The position numbers and the translations under genes are program-made. DNA of 64,000 nt from Acanthaster planci. Taxonomy: Eukaryota; Echinodermata; Asteroidea; Valvatida; Acanthasteridae. A model generated the notes under the pieces. That model made no database searches, was not told the DNA's origin, and saw only the letters and a program-made list of their open reading frames with translations. Of this stretch, positions 1-13,100 are shown one piece after another (positions within the stretch are counted from its first letter, which is position 1; each line of letters begins with the position of its first letter). Location: assembly GCF_001949145.1 (NCBI RefSeq), contig NW_019091618.1:30225-94224 (forward strand), given 5' to 3'.

Positions 1-126
1 TTGCTGCCGTGGTGGAACACTTTTGTCCCCGGTGGTAATTTGCTTGCTCTCAATGCCCCAAACATTTTGGTATATGGTTTCAAAACAGGGCTGGATTATC
101 ACCATTTTCAAGAGTGAAAAATGTCG

Positions 127-270
127 GTAATGCCCAGCAGCATGGTCTTTTGTTCGGAGTATGATCTTTTGTTACAGGGCCCTGTTTCCTTTGTCCGAGT
201 TCGAAACCCTAGCCTCGCATATAAACCATACGTCTCCGATTCCGGAGTCCCCGGCAGGAAGTGGTTAACC
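127..270 (+). repeat. Dispersed repeat, copy 1
   Basis: Contains CCAGCAGCATGGTCTTTTGTTC, TGATCTTTTGTTAC, CGGAGTCCCCGGCAG and GTGGTTAAC, shared in the same order with 4895-5040. It includes TTCGAAACCC, which resembles a pol III box B, so the family may be SINE-like. Confidence 0.65.
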
Positions 271-1008
271 TGTTCATCCTCCAGCAAAAACAGGAGTAAC
301 TGAAACAAGAAAAAATCTGAAGTGCTTGATCAGGACAGTTTGCCAACTGTTATGAGTTGGAATTGTATTGTACCAAGCATTAGTGTCATAAACGCAAAAC
401 ATAGATGTAGTAACAGAAAGGATTTTCATTATAATGCTCCCAAATTTAGTCCATTTTGGAAACTATTCAACATGATTAACGCTGTCAATTGTTGTGTCAT
501 CCTAACATCTGCTGAACATTAAACAGTTGACATGTGCACCTTCATTTCCTGTGCATTATGTCACTTCAGTGATGATGAATACTATCTTGTGGTCACAGCC
601 TTGAAAGACGACACATACATGTATGCACTGGAATGAGTGGGGGGGGGTGTTCACAGAACAAAACACTCAAGAACCAAATGAAACAGACTCTTGGGGCCTA
701 CCATATAGCTCTGGGTGTTACCATCACATATATCATTGCTCCCACGTACAGGACATCACTTGGTGTATTAAGTGTTTAATTAAAGCCCAAGGTCTTTTCT
801 CACTTAGGAAGCACCACCTCAGCTCAGCATTACTTGACACTTGTGTAGATTAGTCTTACCCCCCATGCTAAAAGCTATATCCTGCTTCTTGCGCAGAACA
901 ATGGAAAATTCTAAATCATTGCAGGACAAGGTGGATAGGTTGGTTTGCTCCAACAGATGTATGTACCTGTGTTTAGTTAATGCAAATGATGTACATGTCA
1001 TGTCTCAC

Positions 1009-1176
1009 CTTGCGTCATAACCCACGATTTGACTTGCTTGGGCTGCGGGGGCAGAGACAAGAGATCCAGGTGAATCACCCCACCCAAGACTTGGTATGCT
1101 CGCAGATCAACGGTGTCCTCATCTTCCTGATCATACTCCTCTTCTGCCTCATCTTCCTCCTCCACCTCCTCAGGAT
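1009..1176 (-). CDS. DNAI7: DNAI7 exon 10: LGGVIHLDLLSLPPQP block
   Basis: 168 nt, phase 1 to 1. Starts with an acidic run and continues VDLRAYQVLGGVIHLDLL then SLPPQPKQVKSWVMTQ, closely matching human VDLCQFTTLGGVYHLDIL and PVKGWMIVE. Acceptor TCAG at 1180-1177, donor GTGAGA from 1008. The next exon was not found in positions 1-1000 and should lie outside the window. Confidence 0.95.
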
Positions 1177-4100
1177 CTGATAAGAAAAAAGTCAGGTTTG
1201 ATAACAGGTTGACACACAGGGAGAACTGTACAGTGATACAAGATACAGTGGACCACATATTCACTGAAAAACCTACCAGGTTGTGCAGGCTGTGTTTGCT
1301 GTGGTGTTCTTGATGGACTTGGTGGTTTGGGTTCATCTGTTTCATCAAAGCCTTCCTCCTGCTCTTCCTTGTCACTTTCTCCATCCTGAGCAATACAAAT
1401 AAATAGTGTACACTTCCACAATTTTCCTACACACATGCTGATTGGAGATGAAGGCCATCAATTTAACTTCATGAGTATGAGTTAAGGGTAATAAAAAAAT
1501 GAGAATTGGTACGAGTCAAAGTGCAACTGTGTCAAGATTATCTCAGGCTACCACAGTCCCTCACTAATCAGCATGGCTTAGTTGAAAAACTGCAAATCTT
1601 TACTGGCAGGGTAAAGACACCGAACATTTCACTGACACTTAACACATGAAATGTAGGAAGCATGACAGAGTTACATCAGAAGCATGCAATGATAGCGACT
1701 GAATACAGTCTAAACTATATGTAAGGAAAGCTGACTTGTGACTGTCCATAATGCTGACCTGCTTCTCCTCAGCACTTACTGCTCCTTCTTCCTCCTCGGT
1801 CTTGCCAGCTTCTTCTGGTTTCTCTTTTTTGTCTTCATCCTCATGTACAACTGCCTCCATTACAATGGATGGTTTCTTCTTCTTCTTTGCATGAAAGGTT
1901 CTGCAGAGATGTGAGTAGTGATCGTACTGTGTACGGAGGACACGGATGGCGATATCTGACAATGCTAGCTGCTTGGGCAATTCAAAGATGAAGTTCTCTT
2001 CTTCAAATTCATATGATTTGAAGCTGTAACAACAACAAAATATGCACAAATGTTGAAACAAATAGAAAGCGGAAAGTAAGCATTTTTGAATATTTGAATA
2101 ATAGATGGTTTGGTTTTTAAAAACTTTGATAATTCCAACAAAGCTTAAGGTGAATCTTTCTACATGCAACCATTTTCAAACTGTAGTCCTGTTTCCCATT
2201 GTAAGTCCTTTGCAAGATAATGAGAAATCCATCATCCTACCGTGGGTTTTTGATGAGATTCCCCCACAGCATGAGTGTGAAGTCACTGCTGCTTTTCACA
2301 AATTGAAGGTTTCCAGACTCAGTATCGGCCAAACTTGATGCAGCCTTTAAAAAAACGACATCATTTATATTACATTAAATCAACACTCCAGATGAAAACA
2401 GACAAAACTTCGTCCTCAAAATTTCTTCCACTTACAACCATGTACACTTACAGGTACGTTAAATTTAAAAAATGAGTTCTCTCAACAAGATTTGGAAAAA
2501 AAGGAAGTAAATATCAAATACTTCATCATCAATTTTTCTGTTTCGCCTTGTTTTTCAATAAATCACCAGCAACAAGACACTGGACTTAAATTAAAAGTTC
2601 TAGTGGTTCTAATAATCAAACACGTCATTATCTCATCATATCAGCATTTTAAATCATTACACCAACAGTGAAGGCACCACACAATTCCAAACTCGAAGCA
2701 GCAATAGAACATTGCCATATTCACTAAACCTACTGACAAGTCTAAATTAAGCTCAGACAAACTTTATCTTCAACTTTAACCAATGCGTCAACATACACTG
2801 TACAATTCAAAAACAGTTTAAAACAGTTGAACAGTTTTAAAGTACCTGGTCTGATAATACCGGTAGCGTGAGCAAATACATACATGTACATACAAAATGA
2901 CAAATGGTAAGCTGTTCATTGGACTGTTGAAGTTCTTGAACTTGCAAGGACGTCATGGAAGTTGGGCATCAACCGCTGCTCATAGCTAAGGTACCACTAG
3001 GGTAGTACATGTACATGGATGAATGGATAGTAACAGCCCTAAAGATACCAACATGCTAAACAATTTTATTACAAACCTAGAAAATAACAAAAATTACAAT
3101 ATCCTGCATGTTGAGAAGATTCAGCATCGGATAAAAGCTCTTTTCTAAATGAAGAACATCCCCAGCACCACAAAGGAAGATGTGCAGACGAGTAATCCCA
3201 AGCAGCACAGAGTGACCAGCAGATGAGCTTTGACTGAAAGAAGTGAAGCAAAGCTTGACAGCAAGGCTAAGAGATGAGACTACCCCTACACCAGACAGTA
3301 CGGGCATCTGAACATTGGTTTGACAAGACACGAATGTCCATATGCCAGTACTAACCAGGGAAGGGAAAGTGGAAAAAAGCAGAATGGACCGCCTGGCCAT
3401 AAGGAGATTTATTTAGTAGCTGGTAATGTGTACTACTGCAGAATGGTGAAGCTAACATGAGGCTCAGGGTATGAAACTACACATTTTAAGTTCTTAAAAC
3501 CAACTCAGCAACTTTAAAGCTGGAATATGCTCTAAACACATACATGTACAATCCAACAATTGTAACTAGCATTCAAAGAGTACCTATTACAGCGATACGT
3601 GATTGGCTCAGCATGACTGTGCATACACGTACAGTGTTTCACCATGAATGTACATGTACACTGACAGCCAGAGATTCCCTTCAAAGCATCTGCAATCAGT
3701 CAATCAGTAAAATCCAATGTCAAATGCGTGAGTACACAAATTTCTGCACTTTCTGACCTCTTTCTGTGAATTCTACAGGGACTGGCTTCCTGAGCAGATA
3801 GGGCTGGGTTCTATGCAACACAAGTTACTAATTTCCTTAAGAAAACTTGATAACTTGTTTGAAGTGATGACAAGTTTTTCACAAAGTACTTTGACTTTCC
3901 AAAGGTTAATGCGTGAGTAAATAATCCAAATTGTTAAATCACCGATGTCCGGCCCTGTAAGAGGAATGTACATGGCCGGATACTGGAAAGCTCCCATGGC
4001 TGAATTCACTTATTAGACAGACTCAGTCTATATGCTGTATGTGCCTATTTCTTCAACAATTTCTAAGCTTTTACAGTGTGTTGACAAACTGGGGGTATAA

Positions 4101-7100
4101 ATACAAGAACATGTCCAAAACAAATCTCTACCAGTATCTGGTATAAGCTGATCATGTACATGTACATGTGTAGCTTATCACATTCCAACAACTACATGTA
4201 CAGGTATGTACCGTACCAATACCATACCTCTGTGAACATACAATGTGACCTTTGATTTACATGCAAAGACAGTGAAACTTCCTCACACGTCACAAGGTTA
4301 GCATTCTGCTAAATCACAGATTTATTTACATCTACATGTACATGTATCCATGTATGCAAAGTCATTCACAAGATATAACACACAACTTATGCAATTAAAA
4401 TTATTGTAATGCAAAACCCATTTCTTATAAACAAAGCGAGACATGGATCTTGCTTTTGAACAATTATGTTACTACAGTCTGTAAATACTAGCTGTACCTT
4501 AACCACATGCTGCCAGATGCTTTGAAAAATGCAGTGCACACAGATGGGAGATTTTCAAGATTTTCAGTTTTCTAAATTCTTCAAAAATTTATCATTTCAT
4601 GTAATGGATGTTTACACACACAAGAATGACTCTTTGGTGGCTACTCTAAGCGGACAGGTAACCTTCATTGACTTTGGAATATTTCAGCCAGGCCTGCTAC
4701 CCTGTAGAGAGAGCCCAGAATTGTTGCATAATTTCCTTTGTCCCCAGTAAATGTGAGTGAAGTCTTTTCAAACGCGGCTGGATTAGCATGTGCTGTGTTG
4801 CTCACTTTTGGGCGCGCTATGCCCAAAACAGTGGTGCACTGTTTAAAAACAGTAATGGATTACCTTTGAAAAATGCAAGCCGAAAAACTAAGGCAATTTC
4901 CAGCAGCAGGTCTTTTGTTCCGAGTACGGTCTTTTGTTACACGGACCAACTCTTTTGTCCCATTTCCAGCACCAGGTCTCTGCGTATAAGCCCATGGTGC
5001 TTGAAACGGGGTTCCCCAGCAGCAAGAGGTTAACATATGACATGTAGATAGATGAAGCAATTTGGAATACCGGAGATTGCATGAATCTGCCGTACTAATT
5101 CCTAAAGACCTCTTGAGGACTCTGCTGACCAAAAAGATGACAACTGCCATAGTATTTCTGAGATCAGTGAAATATGGGAATACAAGTTTCTAAAGAAACA
5201 AGGACTATTACCCATTCCCAAAGGAGAAAGAAATAATAAGTACAATTGTTAAGGTTAAATTTCCCAACAATACCAAACATGGGCACATTGCCATTCTATT
5301 ACATCATATTCTTTGGTCAGGATGAAGATCATTTTAATGACAGAAAGCAGCAAAATACTTCATACTGCCCTTCAAGTAGTGCTGCAAGTAAGCTTGAAGG
5401 TTTGGTTCCAGTTTAGTTTAGACATGGTTCGGAAAGTTTTGCCAAACATTGGTTCCAGTTCGGACACGTATGCACATGTACAATGTAAGCTCCATCGATT
5501 ATAGATAATTGCCGATATTGATACACGTACATGTATATCAGCGGCCTGATATTGATGATAGCAATATATCAAATTTTTTCGAAGAATACATGAATATGTT
5601 TTTAAGTTCAAAACCAATGGCGTAATGCATGCATAATGCCGAACACCATTTGCAGTTAGGCGGCTTAGGGCCCTACCAATTGGTCCTAATCATGTAGCAT
5701 GCAACAAGTCTGCTAGAATTTGCAAGCTTTTTTAATCTTCCCCAAACAAAAGAGCAACTGACAACACCTACAACCTGTGGTCAGAACAGTACATGTATAT
5801 TCAAATGCAAAGGAATGCATACTCTGAGCAGCCGGCTTCTTTGTTTCCCGGGACAGTAAGTTCCTCCCTCAACCAATCACCATTGATAAAATTGTTACAC
5901 TACAACACGACATGAATATATATCACACAAACTACCCCGTATTGTGTGTATGCAGAGGGCGTAGGAATCTGATGCATCAGTCATACAAGTTAGGGCAACG
6001 GCTATTTCTTGACCACTCACCGATTGTGCCTGGTGTCATGTGTACAAAAGTACACACATAAGTATCGCGCAAAATTCATTAATGCTGAAGTCACAGCACA
6101 CGTAAAATAGTCTTCGAGCTTCAAGGCTTCCGGCCATCAAAACTCTGATGTGCCACGCGTGCAATAAAGTTTGGTACCCATACACAAGGGTATTGTTATA
6201 CAGTTTGTGCATGCATTTCCCTTGTGAGGAAAGGTGCCCTGCTAAATGTACACCATACTTAAATACGTGTGAGTTTTTACATGTACCAGTACATGTTCGT
6301 AACAACGAAGAAATTCATTGCACACCACATACAACCTACATGTACTGTACATGTAGCTGTTTTACCACTTTTTGTAAGCTTTTGTGAACAGGACAACAAA
6401 TCAAAGGTAAAATTGCTGACTGCTATTCTTGACCATGAAAAACGGACACTTTAATTTCAAGACAAGGCACTGTCAATAACATGTACAACAGCTTCATTTT
6501 TTTCATTATATCAGCGATTTCGATATATCGATTTCAATGTTACAAAGATACCATTCATATCAATATCAAAGCAAAATCAGTATATCGGATATTATTGATA
6601 CAACAGACGTTAGTACAATGTACACTGAAACATTAAAGGACTCGCTACGAGCATTCGGTACATGTAGTACAGTACTTCCATGTACAAAGATGTACAAGCA
6701 ATGAATCTCCTCCATTTCCATCCAAGAGCAACTTCGATTTCACCACATTTTTTTTTCCGAATTGTTTTCCCAAGGTTTATTTTAGAGTTAAAAAAAGTTA
6801 CAGTCTAATGTGTGACTTTTTCAAACCATGTTTCGCCGACCAAAAGCCGATGTGTTTAGACAATGCTCGACTCAACAAAATGATAGTAGGATATGGGACA
6901 ACAGCTTTGTTCGTTCAGTTCAGTTCAACAGTGCCATGTTCAGATGAGTTTTCATTTGGTTTGGTTGTTTGGCACTACCTCAAACTGCTTATTTCCTTAA
7001 ACCAACTCAAAAGTAATTAATTTTACAAAGTCAAGGATAGGTGCAATTTAGATTTGAAAGCTTCATCCCAAATTCAACCGAACTAGTGATCAAACCCTGG

Positions 7101-10100
7101 TTTAACACCTTCTTGATAAAGAATGATTTAAGTTTTAAGAGACCCTAGCAAATGTTTCACCAATCAACATCAGATGGAAACTTAAGCAAGAATAAGTCAA
7201 CCAAGGAATGGCAAAATCATGAGAAATATTTCAACTACGGAAGGCTTGAGCTGTAAGGTGTTTGCTGTGGAACAAATGCATGGTTCATAATTTCGAAACT
7301 GAATGCCCCCAGACACCTTACAAATCTAGTTCTCATTTAATTTCAGGTCTCACTGGAGAGGGTTTGTGTGAAGCAGCTATGAATTCAGTAAGTTCAAAAT
7401 GAAGCACTGATAAAAGAAGACCTACATTTAGCATTTATGATTTTTACACGCAAGAGCAGACAGCCCTAGATGTCGACCTCAAAAAGACCCAGCAAGTCTT
7501 CACATGAACATTCCCTTGCAGCCAATGAATGCTTTTGGTTGGGTCCTATATTTATGTAGCTCAGCTTGTGTATGATATCTGATTAGTACATGAACTGCAC
7601 CTACCGGTGCATGTACAGTATATGGCCTACACACCTTCAGAAGTAACACAGTGGCTGCATCCACCTTGCTGCTCAGTAGATTCTGTAGTTCATTGATGGT
7701 ATCTTGATATCTAGCAGCTTGAGATTCATTCAGATCCTTCTCCGGAGTGTCATCCAGTAGAAACTCCAACTCACTTATCAACTGAATATTATGAAATAAT
7801 AAACAAAGATGATTAAAAATCTTAGCCCTATTCTCCTTTCTAACCTGAAGTTCAATCTGCAGATTCAAATCAAAGCAACATCAGACTCGGACATGATGCC
7901 TTTTACATAATGAAACTACTTACAGCTTATTCATACGTATTATACAACAGCTCAACCAATCACATGGCAGAGTTTTGGCAACTGCCAAATAGCACAAAGC
8001 CAATTACAGAGTCACAGCTGAGGGTACCCTATACTGGCACCTCCCACGGAGCTTATGGGGATTTGAAAGATATGAATCATATGGTCACACAGACCCTTTC
8101 CAAATATGCACTGGGTTGACAGATTTCATGCAGTGTGATTGGTCAACACATTGCAACTCTTGGAGGTGCCCTACTGTGAATCATCCGTATTGAGTTTAAA
8201 GGGTCCATGTAATGAAGTCTTCTAAAACTTTTTGTGCAACTTTTTACAGTCAAACACCAATAACACAAGCACTGTCAACACAACCTCCTGCTAAAACAAC
8301 ATTTAAGTTTTAGGTCCTCCAGTCTTTGTATTTGTTACACATACTGATAATACAAGGTCCCTGTTGTGACAAGGTACATGTAATATGCAGAGTCCCAACA
8401 TCCCTGATGATGTTAAAGGTGTCTAACGTCTTCAGTGTATGAATACCATTTGGCAGCCCTTTGGGTGTATGTGTATTGAAAAGAGCTCTTGTACCAACAG
8501 TTTCAATTGTCCATGCTGAAGTTATCCAAAGGCACTGAGGATTTCTGAATCCCAAATTTGCCACTGACAACATACATGTGTGTGAGAAAGAGTTGCTCAA
8601 TGGATTACTGTCATGAACCCACATGTACAAATATACAAGAAATCACCACAGAAAAGGAAATTTACATGATTTAGGACATAAAATGCATCTCGTTTAATAA
8701 TTTCCCTTCTAACATGAGTCTAAAATAGTACATCAAGTACCAACATATGGTACAATGCAGAAACAAAACCCGCCAGTCCCTTTTTGTAATTGTTATTTTT
8801 GAAAGGGTGTGCAATACAAAGAGTAGTGTTATAATTACCGGTAGTTCTTCTGACTTCTTGCCTTATTTTAAGTGACAAGTTACAATGATTATTTTTCCTG
8901 TTTTCTTCATTTTGTTACACTTGCTCTATGTAATGATTTACTGGTTCAAATTTCTATTTTAACATCAGTGGCATTCAGATAAATATGGTAGAGTCTGAAA
9001 AACAAATAAACATGTCGTCTTTCCGTAGGCAGAACAACTGGCTTTTCTGCATTTGAAAAGATTTTCTTGACGGCACCCCAAGTTTCACATAACCAAGTTT
9101 GGTTTGGGTCTACATGTATACCAAGTTTCATTGCATTTAGACTTACATGTATGGCTCTGAAATTTAGGCCTACAAAGAATTCTACATTGCTTGTGTCTGT
9201 TAGCATGACGTCTGATGACAACAGTATTGTTTGAGGACCATTTTATGTAATAAGGTCTTTATTCAAGGTAACTTTGATGAAGACAAAAAAAACTGCAAGG
9301 TGACAAAAGTCCAGTGAAGAAAAATTGCATACAAAGTCAACAGGTTTGTGGAAGAACATGAGGCATAAGAAACGGTTACAAACTCAGAACAAAGAGAGGC
9401 CTTTTTCACACTGCAGAAAAGCCAACTATGCAGTATGTACATGTATGGATGTGATTTTTTTCTTAAAAACTAATGTGACAGACGTTGAAAAACTAAAGGA
9501 ACTAAGTCCCCAAGCAAGATTTGACATGTACACTGTACTGCACGGTTGTATGTACAACAAAGTTCTCATACTCACAGCCAACGTTTGCTTGCTTTCTAAT
9601 ATAACAGAATCAATGTCATTGGTGTCAGTAGCTTCATAGGATAAATTGATGTATGTGTTAACCTCAGCAGCAATTGTTGGGTCTGGTGTGCCATCACACT
9701 GCATATAGCGATCCCACTGTAAGAGTCCAAAACAATTTATTGGTTATAACCTTCAAAGAATATTCCAGAGAAAATAAAGTATTCTAAGAAAAACAAATGA
9801 GAACCAGAGATGCTCCAAAAATTAAATCTACATGGACAGGTGTGCATGACCCACACTGTACAGGTACCAGCATTGTAAAACAACAATAGAAAACGTAAGG
9901 GCGTTTCCACACACATGTGTATGTGTATCCGTACAATACAATGGACAATGTACATGTAAGGCCGCTATACAAGTTGTGGTCCAGTATAACTCACACTGTG
10001 ACTGTTTTTCAGCAGGCATGGAAACTAATCAAACATTAATTACATTATGTCCATTTCCTCCTTGCTTTCTTGATATTTTTCCAAAAGGATTAAAGGATTG

Positions 10101-13100
10101 CTCTATATATGCACAAGTGTTATTGTTGTACAGGCCAGTACCTGGTACATTTCATCCAAGAAAAATAAACTGCAAAATGTAAAGGTACATAGATGTGACT
10201 GAAATTTAGGATAATTAAGTATGACTTAACATACATTCAAGTATGATACACTGTAAATACGGTATCGTCGGTGTTTTCACCAAGTGACAAAAAACAAGGA
10301 AAATAAAAAGTTTTTCGATCTGGGGGGTTTTTGTACTATTTTACTTCATTTGATCCAAAGAACAATTTAGCAGAGTTTCAAAACAAAATGTTCTTTACTT
10401 TCCTAGTAACTGTATACTGTACAATGTACATGTACAAACAACAAACTAAAAGCTCGGTCTCTGTGTTTCTTGTTTCAGGAAGTGACAGAAAGTCTTATTG
10501 TTAGCAGAGCAAATAAAGACAATATGGGTCATTCCATGAAGTTGGAGAACACGTGGTTATTTGCTTACAGTCTGAAGCTTTGGACTAAATCAAATGGTTA
10601 AATTTACATCATAAAAATAACACAGAGAGCTATACTGTTGAACCATTTTGTTCATATTGTGGAAACTTTTTTGCAGCATAAAGCACGAAAGAGGTTTCCG
10701 TTTATGTAAAACTAGGTTTTTTCTGACAAAATAAATGGGCATTTAAGAAACAAAAAGAGTGGGTTGAAAGTACTGGTACATGTAAACATTGTCATATTTT
10801 TATATATTCAGATCTATATCAACCCTCCACAGTTCACAGCACACATGTAGTTTATGTAACTACCCCTCCTTCATAAGTGAGCCCATTTTGTTCGAGGGTA
10901 CGGAAGTAACATGTGGTTTCCATACATAAATCCTGGTAGTCGCATTACGTCCAAAATAGGAGTTCATGTTTTGGACATGGAAAATAGTAGTTTACTATAT
11001 CACCACGTTTTGGAAACTACAACGGATGTGTACTTTTTCTCCACTCAGCGTTGGCTGATGTAGTTCAGGTTCAACAGATATGACTTGTTCTTGCCAGAAT
11101 GCCAACTATGGTTTCTGCAGCCAGTCTGGCAAAATCCAGCTGGGAAATTCTAAATAAAGGTGCCAAATTTTTTGCACTGTTTTCTGTGAAATCAGACACA
11201 GTATTTTTGTGTGTATTTTGAATATAATCAGGGATAAATGTGCTTAAGATCAACACACATATTGCCATCCATGCGGCCGTATATGGCCACAAAGATTATA
11301 CTTCATTTGAACCCTACTATCCCGATTGAATACGGGAAAATGCTCAGCCTGACTGCATGGTACCTGGTCTGGAAGGTCTCCCAAAATGAGTTCATATACC
11401 CATCCTGACATTCATTCTTGTGGTATATTCCCTTCTTTACTGTTTTATTTTGGGTAAGGTACTTGCCAAACTTTAGAACATAACAAACGAATCTTCATGA
11501 CATACTGCAACTTGGAGAAGTCTTTGCTGTGCACTGAAGTGTGTGGTTTCTGTGCTACATCCACAACCCACTACATGTTGCATAATACCCGAGTATTTCC
11601 TTGTCTGCTTAAGACTTATTGCAAAAGTATGATTAGTAGAAGATACACAGTTAATAATGTGTCAAAACTTGGGGAAAAAATAACATGTGAAAGAATTTCA
11701 AATTTCAGCTCCTCTGTCACACATTGTTATCCAACTTCATGGAATGACCCATACACATAATCTCTGCACGAGTCTGGGTGTGTACACATGAGTGCGAACG
11801 GTGTCGTACATGTACACTTGCACAGGTCTACATGTATGTTGAAATGTAATGAAATGTAACAATTTTCTTTAAGTACGCATTTTTATTGAAGTGACAAAAG
11901 GGTGTGTGATGCAATAGGAAAAATAATAAAAACCTCCGGGCCTTTTCTGTTTGAACAAAGTGAACAAACTCTTATCAGTTCTTATTAATGAATTATTCGT
12001 TAATTAAACCAATATAAGTATGAATTAAAATTTCCAAGTCTTACATTTCATGACTTTCTAAAAATCACTCCTCAATAAAAGTGATCAAAAATGTGTATTG
12101 AAATGGCTAGTATTTTCAAACGCATTTTTCTTGGAATATCCGTTTGGCTAGATTTTGAGGTTTTTGAGACTTCATGAAAACACTGATGATACCGGTACAT
12201 CCATGTATGTCTTAGCTGCATACAACATACGTGCTTACTGTAAACTACACGTACGCATACATGCATAGATGTACAGTATATGTATAAAAGACTTTATACC
12301 CTTTAAGATTGTCTCTTGTAGAACTCCTGGAATTCAAATACAGGGAGGAACCTAATATACCTGTAATTAACCTCCTCCCTAAACTGCCTCAAATATAATG
12401 CATTTACTGCATCCTGCACTTGTGTGTACATGTACATGTGTATGTACATACTGTACATGTACAGTATGATATGTGGGATATGAGAAGCTGACACAGAAGC
12501 ATACTGTACATTGACAGACTGATGTCCAGCCTTATGAACTGTATGTGTGGTCTAGAGGGAGCTGTTAAGCACACCCTGTCATAACATCTCTCGGTATACA
12601 TGTACATGTGCAATGTACATATACATGAATGCCAATAACACTTTAAACAGTGCCTAAATCAGTCGCAAATGCGACCACAACTTTGCTAATGCGATCATGT
12701 TTTCACCACACAGTCACCATTTGCGACTTAAGATACATGTAGCTTAAAAACTACATACAAATGTATTTGAAAAATTTTGAGTATGCTTAAAAATAAAAAA
12801 AGCAATGATCATGCACTCAGAATTTGTTCCCGAAAAGTAGAAATTACAGCGCAAGTTGCATCGTGAATTACAAGCTTACCGTGTGTGCTGAACATGTACA
12901 ATACTACATGTACATGTGTTGCCATCACACACGTGTTCGTCAGTTCCTGATCGAAACATACATTGTTGATGCACTGTATACGGACACCTGGGCCATTTTA
13001 TAAACCACAGCATGGGCTGTATTTTTGCTGCAACATAAATGAAGCCTGAAACGGAGCTCATGCCAGAATTAAAGGATGTTGCTGTGGTTTAAAGTGTCAA

